A program made the translations under genes and the position numbers. The notes beneath the pieces were generated by a model that saw only the letters and a program-made list of their open reading frames with translations, was not told where the DNA came from and did not search any database. Of a stretch of 64,000 nucleotides of DNA, positions 56,630 to 64,000 are shown in pieces (position 1 is the stretch's first letter; every line of letters begins with the position of its first letter). Source of the DNA: Knufia peltigerae (Eukaryota > Ascomycota > Eurotiomycetes > Chaetothyriales > Trichomeriaceae); assembly GCA_030247855.1 (NCBI GenBank), contig JAPDRN010000083.1, forward strand, positions 1 through 64,000, in the 5' to 3' direction.

Positions 56630-59600
56630 ATGGGTGATTTACCATCTGAAACGGAGGAGGACAGGGTCCCTTCGGACGAGATCAATGCCGGTTGTTCGAA
56701 TTCTGACATACAACTTCTTGCTGCAGTCTATGACAGGGCAATCGACAAGGCTGAAGCGCTTCTGTCCGAGCCTGATGTCAAGCTCGATGCAAAGGATGAA
56801 AACGGAGAGACAGCCCTGCACATAGCCTGCCGCCGTGGCTACGATGACATTGTGGAGAATATGCTGAAAAGGTTTCCAGACATCAATAGGAAGGACGATG
56901 ATGGGTGGACACCGCTCTACAGTGCTGCATGGGGTGGCCATGCATCCATAGTTTCCTTACTTCTCTCAAAAACCGGTCTGCCCTCTGTCAGCAAGAACAA
57001 ACCTAAGACGGGTTCGAAACTCGATGGTACGAAGAGCGGCCGCCAACTTCCCATCAGCGGTAGTCAAATCGAAATAGACTCGCCAGATTACCAGGGGAGA
57101 ACGCCTCTGCACACCGCGAGCTACTGGGGATATACAGATGTTGTCAACGAGATTGTATCGTACAAGGCAAACCCCAATATTCATCAAAGCGAAAGGAGCT
57201 TGGACACAAAAGACAATGCAGATCGAACACCACTTTACATTGCCGTGGAAGAAGGTTATGCAGAAGTAGTGAGAGCATTACGCACCGCGAATGCTACTAT
57301 TCTTGTCAACGATCGCACCGCTCTCCATCTTGCATCGGAACGTGGAAGCCAGGAAGTCGTAGAAGCCGTTCTCGGCCTCGGATCCGGGCGGTCTGCCCTG
57401 ACGGTCAGAACGACTGATGAGAGGAAGGAATGTCCGCTCCACGTCGCCGCCCGCCATGGCGGAACTGCTATTGTCGAAGAGCTACTGAAACCACGGTCCG
57501 ATGGCTTCACTGGCTGTGTCGATGCAACGAGCGGACAGAATGGGATGGTTCCAGGACAAAAGCTTGCCCAGCGGGCTTCTGATCGCTGGCCAGTGTTTGA
57601 CCAGATTAAAGCCCAAGACTCAGATGGAAACACGCCCGTGCACCTGGCGGCCGAGGAGGGTAAAGCTGATGTGGTGAAGATCCTCCTCGAGAAGTCAGAG
57701 AATGATATATGTGGAAATATGTTTAACCAGGCTGGCGATTCGGTACTACATGTCGCAGCCAAAAAGGGGCGTTTGAAAGTCATACAAGAACTTCTGAACC
57801 GGAAAGTGAACGTTATTCAAACCACCCAGGTTGAGGAGAATACAGCTTTGCATCTCGCTGCCTCCCGCGGTCATGTTCCGGTGGTGGTGGCTCTCGTCTC
57901 CGTGATGAAGTCAACTGACGTAGAGGAGTTGAAGAATGCAGAATCGGAAACTGCCCTTGGTCAAGCAGTTGCAGCGAAGCAATGGGATGTTGCTCGCAAA
58001 TTATTGGACAAAATTCAAAAAGCGGACTTGGGATCACTTGGACCTGACAATGCACTCATTTCTGCTGCAGAGGATTGTATATCACACGACATGGTACAGC
58101 TATTGCTGATGAAGCAGAAGTCTAAGACCATGGATAAGAGCCGCGCGGTGCAGGAGAACAAAAGACACGTTATACCGAACTATTGGGGTCCACTTCATTG
58201 GGCAGCATATTATGGAAACGGCGTAGTAGTTCGGTCACTTCTTCTAACCACTGCCTGGACAACACGTCAAATGAAAACTGCGCTGGAAGCCTGCAAAATC
58301 GGCCTAGCCGAGTTGAGAAACGGCCCTGAACCGGAATTCGTCGATAAGCCTGGCGAAGGACCATCTCATCTTGAGGAGCGCATCCAAGGCCTGGGGAAAC
58401 GGAGGGACTCGCAGTTGGGTATCGGTCCATCCGGGAAGACCAAGCAAACCGCAGAGGGCAGAGCTAATCCTCATGAGCGCGAGATAGAAGAAAGATATGC
58501 TCTGCCCCTTGATATGCTGCAAGATCCTCCATTTCTAGAAGCGTCCGACCCGCAAGAGACATACGAGAAGCCCGAGCTGACAGATGAAGATATAAAACTC
58601 TCAATTGCCGATTTCGACGCTACCGTTGTGGATTTCTATCGAGACGGAGATCGGTCTGGCCTTCTACGTCGGTCTCGTAAGGTCTGTCAGGTCATATTTG
58701 AAGACGGCCCCGACGCAATAATGAGAAAAGCAAGAGACACTCTGAACAATCTTGACAATGGTATTGGCAAAGAGAAAGGATTCAGTGACAAGCACCTTCA
58801 ATTCCGATGGATACACTTGCCGGCGAACAATGTAAGTACTCTCTGGCCATCTTTCAGAACGCTTCACTAATATCCGGTAGCTCGAATGGATGCAGGTAAG
58901 TACTGGAGCACGGATTTGCTCCGTACGGCAATAACGAAGACCTAAATAGGATTTGACAAAGAGAATTTATGTGGAGAGAGAACGGCCACGACAGAATTAC
59001 AAAGATGTGGCAGACTTCCTTCGGCGCAGTTGGTATGAACTGCCAGAAGGGCCTTCAAATGCACGCTTCATGAAGCCTGGCTGCAAGAAAGAGTCCTTCA
59101 CTCCACTGTCTCTGAGTCAAAAAACTGCAGACGCTTCAACTCAAACATCTAATACTTCGCCCTCCGGGACTGGGGAACAAGTGCCAGAGACAAGCACAGC
59201 ACCTTCCGATGAAGGAACGTCACAGAGATCGTTCCGTAAACTTGCCTTGTATGTGAGTATTTGCTTTGGCTTGAAGCTTGCACTGTGTGACCATGTTCTT
59301 AGATGCCGTATGTCACCTTCGCGGAATATACCCCAGCCGAGGCTTGCTCATGGCAACGGTCCTCCTCTTCTGATAGTGGGAGCGACGACGGCTCAACGCT
59401 GGGAGAGGACCTGAAGAAATACCAGAGACTATTGGAGATCTATCACGACAAGATTATCCACGGATCCCGTACGCTGGACGAATCCTACTATGAAAATCTT
59501 TCGAATATGAAAGAGCGAAACGAAGACCAAGTCGTCACGAAGTACTTTGATAAGCACTCCCAACAGCCTCAAGAATCCAGCCTGGTCCAAACTTCCGGCC

Positions 59601-61379
59601 CAAGTCAAGCTGGACACGCTCGGCAAATGGCTTCTACGACCGGCAGAGTACGGGATTCACCGATAAAAATCCTGAGGGTTGACCAACTATGGCTGTGGGT
59701 TATTGATCACGGTTGGTCAGAACTTCTTTTTCCGCTAACACCCTAATTGACATACCACTTGCAGAGACAGTCATCAGTAGCTCTACACATCGTCTCGACC
59801 ATGGGGAGGATCCGGTCTTGGAAAAGATCTTTGCGTATTTGAGAGAAGAGAAGGTTGCAAGCACCGGCAGAAAAGGCAAAGGCTTGCCGTCTACAGTCGA
59901 CGATATGAGCAGATTTATTCCCAAGTTTTGCATCGGCTTTTTCAACCACTGTAACTGGAAAGGCGAGTTGGAGATCGACAAATCCATCTATCAAATTTTT
60001 GCAAGTTCAATCAATGAAGAGGTAGGTTCATCTCGAATGGCTGTATAGAACAAGGCTTATATTACTCTTCGTGCTTAGGCCAACGCAGAGTCGGAGCTGT
60101 TCGACAACTTCAAGACCAAGATGACGGACATAGTCCACAAAATTGACGAGAAGAATAAGAGAGAAGGTCGGACAAGATCTCAGCATGCTACAGCGGAAAC
60201 TCCCAAGGTTCAGAAGGATGGCAAAACGGAAGACACGAGCCCGGGTGAGGAGTTGACATTCAAATCGGTCCTGAAAGCCGCTGTGCAACTTCAACATATC
60301 AAAGATATCCGAGACGAACTCAATATGTTGAAATCAGTTGTAACTCAGCAGAAGAAAGCCTGGGACGACCTTCTGGGCGAAGAATCTGACAACGTCGACG
60401 CAAGAACCTCTGCCAACACTCGCAGTCCTGCAGACTATACGATTGCTAACATAGAGGAAATGGACAAGGCTGCTTCACGCATTCAGGTGTCGGTACGTTG
60501 GGCCGCCCTTTTCAGATTCTGGCTGTTCTGTCTGTTCTAACCGTAAACTCTTGCCTAGATCCTCGATGTCATGGGCCTCGAACAGAACGAAGCGAGTATC
60601 AATGAGGCTGTGTCGTCGCGGAAGCAGGCACTAGAGACTATCGAACAAGGGAGGACTCTCATGGTCTTCACAGTCATCACAATCATCTTCGTAAGGCGCA
60701 AGAGCACCAGCCTTCATTGTGGTCGGTCCCAAAAATGTCCTAACATATGAGTGCCATAGCTTCCTCTATCATTTCTCGCCTCTCTCTTTGCCCTGAACAT
60801 TACCGACTTTCCACGATCATCGGGCTCAGTGCAATTTACCCCTGGCTGGGTATATCCGAAGCTATGTAAGGGATTGCTTCCCCTGATCCTCTCATGACAA
60901 AACTTTCCATCGATACTGACCACGTCTGCCACACAGTCGGTATTACGGGTGGTATCACAATGATTGCAATCTTGATCGCTTTCTCCCGGCCACTCGTTCG
61001 GTTCTGGTCGACTATCCGGAGAAGATTTTCTCGGCCCGTGGAAACTTCCAACGTTGCTGCTCAGTCGCCATGGATCCCTGCCAATTACCCGATGGAAACC
61101 AAGAGGATGCAACAGCGGAGCCAACGCGACAGGAAACGAGTTCTTGAGTCGGACGTCGAGAAGCGGGCTCAAGCATCTTACGAGGTCGTTGATGTTGTTA
61201 TTGACGAGGGAGGTGAGGTTGGTCACAAACAACAACGTGGGCTGATTGACAGAGTGCGATCGAGCTATCACAGCTCCAAGGCCGCACTGCATGAGCTCGG
61301 AGTCAAAGCGGCTTTGAGAACGGTTGCTGATAACAATCTCGGACGACGACTGGGTATGACTGCTAAGAAAACGCCTTGA
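56630..61379 (+). CDS. Ankyrin-repeat protein with C-terminal CorA-like membrane domain (1426 aa)
   Basis: Nine exons: 56630-58831, 58881-58895, 58950-59252, 59303-59711, 59765-60021, 60079-60492, 60559-60690, 60760-60865, 60937-61379. Introns are 49-71 nt and all phases agree. Exon 2 is a 15-nt micro-exon (LEWMQ) inside the conserved WIHLPANN-LEWMQ-DL segment. Residues about 35-560 hold some ten to eleven ankyrin repeats (such as NGETALHIACRRGYDDIVEN and GRTPLHTASYWGYTDVVNEI). A charged linker follows, then the CorA-like domain (WIHLPANN to the end). Just before the membrane come the helix QNEASINEAVSSRKQALETI and two spans, TLMVFTVITIIFLPLSFLAS and GITGGITMIAILIAFSRPLV. CorA Mg2+ channels carry GMN after the first span; here it reads ALN, so Mg2+ transport is doubtful. 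The tail is basic. Members of this fungal family are common but uncharacterised. Intact, in contrast to its divergent neighbour. Confidence 0.92.
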
Positions 61380-61789
61380 TTAGGCCGGAATAAGCTCAAA
61401 TCCCACAAGATCAGGTTCACTTGGGTATCTCGGCGTATTGTAATTCTGTCAAGGACACATACATAATGGAGGTGATAGTTCTCCTCATTTGGTATTGTTG
61501 TCGTCTCGCGACTAATAAAAAAGTCGGCTTGCTGGGAGTTATGTTTTGATGTACCTTTTTTCCGTAATCTTTGACCATTTTTGTTTTTTCAAAGATTTAT
61601 GCCTCGAAAACTACGATTTCGACCTTGGTGTATCTTTCTGGTATCCCTTCTTTTTATTGCAAATCATCATAACCATTTTCGTAGCATAAACGCCCCCTGT
61701 TTCCCTGAGAGGGTTAACCAGAATTCCCTGTGTCGTCGCCGCCCCCGGTGCTAGTAATGTTCAGGTGAGTCCGGATGACGAAACTGTCT
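61380..61789. other. Convergent intergenic stretch, ankyrin-CorA gene / FIP1
   Basis: 410 bp of AT-rich 3' flanks with T-runs (61,555-61,690). No gene seen. Confidence 0.6.
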
Positions 61790-63029
61790 CTACCAATTCC
61801 TCCTTCCACCTTTACCCCGTCCACGTCCAAAGCCGCCGCCTCCGCCACCACCGACACCGATACCTTGATCGAAGCCTCCACCACCACCACCGCCGCCACC
61901 TCCTCCAAAGCCTCCCGGCCCTGTGGGTGGTCCGCCGCCTTGACCTCCCATCATGGCACCTCCACCACCGGCCATGAACTGCATGAACTGGTTGGGGTCC
62001 ATCGTCGTCGGGTCGAGACCCTGCGAAGTCATGGCCGCGAACATTTGTTGCATCTGAGCTTCGCTTGGCATGGCCATGGCAGACATGTCTGACATACCAG
62101 CGCCTCCTCCTCCTCCTCCTGCGTTACCGGGAGGACCACCGGGCATGGGAGGCATGCCGGGCATACCACCACCAGCACCGCCCCCGCCTCCAGGGATCCC
62201 CTCTACGAACGCCTTCATCTGTTCGGCCTGTTGATTGATCTCCTTGATCTCCTTGGGCATGGTCTGTTGTTTCAGGCAGTACGAGGCCCACGTGAACTCG
62301 TCGAAGCCGTAGTTGAAATAATCCGTGATGTCGGAGCCGGGCTTGCGCCAGGGTTTGGAGGATTCCGAAGGAAAATCCACGTCAAAGTCGGTCGAGAGGA
62401 TGGGCTTGTTCGTGGTAGGGTGCACCGGGTTGCCGTTGGGGTCGAGTCTGGAGGTGTGACGCGCGGGATAGTCGATGCCGGGTCGGTCGTTGTTGTTGGG
62501 TGGTGGTTGGGAGTCGGGCCGTTGTTGAGAGTGGTCGGCAGGGGTGCCTGGTTTGTTGACAATCGGTTGAGGCGTCGTCGACGAGGCTTTTCGCGGGTCT
62601 ACGGTGGTGGGAACGGGTGTGGTGAGGCCTGGTACTCCTCGTTTGGGTTGTCTACCGAACCAAAATGTTAGCGGGGGTGTGCCTTGGGTTGGGCGTCGCA
62701 TGTACGGAGTACATGAATTAGAAAGCCCCGGGAGAGGTAGGGAGGTAGGACCGACGATAAAGGATCAGGTTTGACGTCTTCTTTTGCGTCTATGATGAAA
62801 TCGACATCGTCCTGGAAGTAAGTAGTAGGTCAGTGAATGTACACAGAGTCTGCTGCGGGTGGTGACAGTTTGTCGCTGGGTCACATACGTCGCTGTCTTC
62901 GACTTCCTCGCCTTCTTCTTCTCCGTCCTCGACGTCTTCCATTTTCACCTCCGCTTGGTGCTGCTGCTGCTGCTGTTCGTCCGTGTCATTATGTTCAGGG
63001 TATATATCATCTTCGTCCGAGTCCATCAT
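61790..63029 (-). CDS. FIP1: Pre-mRNA 3'-end processing factor Fip1 (352 aa)
   Basis: Three exons on the minus strand: 63029-62889, 62811-62756, 62651-61790. The N-terminus is very acidic (MMDSDEDDIYPEHNDTDE, a Gln run, EDVEDGEEEGEEVEDSD) and runs into DDVDFIIDAKEDVKPDP. The Fip1 core is clear: KPWRKPGSDITDYFNYGFDE, then FTWASYCLKQQTM. It is followed by a Gly/Met/Pro-rich low-complexity tail and an RGRGKGGRR end. Fip1 is the flexible scaffold of the cleavage and polyadenylation factor that holds poly(A) polymerase, in the nucleus. Intron 1 (77 nt, GTATGT) is sound. Intron 2 (62652-62755) has a good branch site (CTAAC) and acceptor, but phase allows only the weak donor GTCGGT, so that border is uncertain; the effect is limited to a few residues. 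The gene is divergent from HSP10. Confidence 0.9.
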
Positions 63030-63437
63030 CTTGTCTCTGATGTATGTGGGTAGTGATCGAGGAGGGGGGGTGTCCGCAAGCAAGCGTCGCAAACGTCGAG
63101 GCCACTTCTCTCCGAAATGAGTTGGAATCGATGCCGCGGCGGGAGATATGCGTGAGCCAGTCGATATGTTTGTTATGTTTGTCGACAAGGCTGGCGCAGG
63201 TCGCAGATATTCAGCCTCGTCCCCAGATTCGTCGGTTTGTTTGGGAAACTTTGCCGATTGGATTCTTCCAGAAAAAAAGTTCCTCCCATTCATTTATAGG
63301 TAGTATTTACTCCCGAACTTCCTCCTGCGTATACCATTAGCTCGCTGTTTCCTCATTGTATCTAAGCTTCCTTGCTGCAGTCCTATAACCACTCTCGCTT
63401 CCATAACAACTTGTTTGTCACACATCATTCCGTCAAG
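63030..63437. promoter_or_regulatory. Shared divergent promoter region FIP1 / HSP10
   Basis: 408 bp between the two starts. On the HSP10 side it has TTC-TTCCAGAA at about 63263-63273, which contains an inverted heat-shock element pair (TTCnnGAA, 63266-63273), with a further TTC at 63280-63282 not in ideal phase. Control of HSP10 by heat-shock factor is expected from other fungi; the site is a candidate only. Confidence 0.4.
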
Positions 63438-63478
63438 ATGGTGAGTCACCCACCCTCGAGGCTTCACTATGGAGCAAA

Positions 63479-63522
<44 letters not shown>

Positions 63523-64000
63523 GCCTCTTTCTAGCGCGCGCGCACGCTCTCTCCGGATCTCGGAATGCTAACGGTTTAACCTTCTACCTATTTCACAGAC
63601 CACTGCACTCAAGAGCATTCGATCACTAGCCCCATTGCTCGACCGAGTTTTGGTTCAGCGCATCAAGGCCGAGTCCAGAACCGCCGGCGGCATCTTCCTC
63701 CCCGAGAGCAGTGTCAAGGAGTTGAACGAAGCAAAGGTCCTAGCCGTCGGACCTGGTGCTTTCGACAAGGATGGAAAGAGAATATCCATGGGAGTCAAGG
63801 AGGGTGACAAGGTGTTGATTCCTCAGGTACGCAGACAAGACTTCTGGAGCTTCCCGTCACCCAAAAACGCAGCCGGGCTAATGGCGTTTCTCATATAGTA
63901 CGGAGGCAGCCCCGTCAAAGTCGGCGAGGAGGAATACCATCTGTTCCGGGATTCGGAGTGAGTTTTCTTCGTCTTCGGAGGCTCTTTCGATAGGCGTCGC
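63438..64000 (+). CDS. HSP10: Mitochondrial 10-kDa chaperonin Hsp10, 3' part outside window
   Basis: Exons: 63438-63440, 63599-63836, 63899-63957, then a further intron (donor GTGAGT at 63958) that runs past the window end. The first exon is only the ATG. The spliced start is M-TTALKSIRSLAPLLDRVLV, then AGGIFLPESSVKELNEAKVL, GPGAFDKDGKRISMGVKEGD and YGGSPVKVGEEEYHLFRDSE. This is the GroES/Cpn10 fold with its mobile loop (SRTAGGIFLPESS). Hsp10 is the lid of the mitochondrial Hsp60 folding chamber in the matrix. The last few codons (the usual ending after 'DSE') lie outside. Intron 1 (158 nt) holds a CT microsatellite. Confidence 0.96.
63480..63524. repeat. CT dinucleotide microsatellite in HSP10 intron 1
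   Basis: More than twenty CT units with a few G interruptions inside the first intron of HSP10, upstream of a GC-alternating GCGCGCGC stretch at about 63534-63541. Confidence 0.9.

Overview
The window is nuclear DNA of a filamentous ascomycete (Pezizomycotina; I cannot name the genus). The signs are: genes split by many 47-160 nt introns with CTRAC-type branch points; a fungal Zn(II)2Cys6 regulator; a PDR-type ABC transporter; an ankyrin-CorA fusion protein; an NLR-like (NACHT) relic; and housekeeping genes that look fungal (RPL26, OST4, FIP1, HSP10, FAM50/XAP5). There is no operon structure. I found no convincing tRNA, rRNA, CRISPR array or intact transposon.

Layout. 1-2.7 kb: no gene. 2.7-3.3 kb (-): small Ser-rich conserved protein. 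3.3-9.9 kb: gene desert. 9.9-11.0 kb (+): F-box-like orphan. 11-14.4 kb: no gene. 14.4-19.5 kb (+): seven-exon PDR multidrug ABC transporter. 20.3 kb (+): OST4. 21.6-26.0 kb (-): 1475-residue C2H2-type nuclear protein. 26.5-27.1 kb (+): RPL26. 28.7-29.9 kb (-): aquaporin-family channel. 31.1-32.1 kb (-): SDR-fold protein without the catalytic Tyr. 37.0-38.2 kb (-): conserved fungal protein of unknown function. 38.2-43.9 kb: gene desert. 43.9-46.4 kb (+): Zn2Cys6 regulator. 46.8-48.1 kb (+): FAM50/XAP5. 48.4-49.8 kb (+): RING protein of the Zip3/HEI10 type. 50.3-52.1 kb (+): MFS monocarboxylate-type transporter. 52.3-55.8 kb (-): broken hydrolase-NACHT-ankyrin gene. 56.6-61.4 kb (+): nine-exon ankyrin-CorA membrane protein. 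61.8-63.0 kb (-): FIP1. 63.4 kb to the edge (+): HSP10, cut by the window end.

How the genes relate. Most neighbours are unrelated housekeeping genes. Two pairs are transcribed divergently from short shared regions: FIP1/HSP10 (408 bp) and the NACHT relic/ankyrin-CorA gene (854 bp). The second pair is the most unusual locus. A fungal NLR-like receptor with an N-terminal alpha/beta-hydrolase domain has decayed through stops, frame losses and loss of its hydrolase serine and P-loop lysine. The ankyrin-membrane protein beside it is intact. A functional link between the two is only a hypothesis.

Exon borders were read by eye from splice signals, frame and family resemblance, with no alignment or RNA evidence. 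Uncertain borders are named in the entries.
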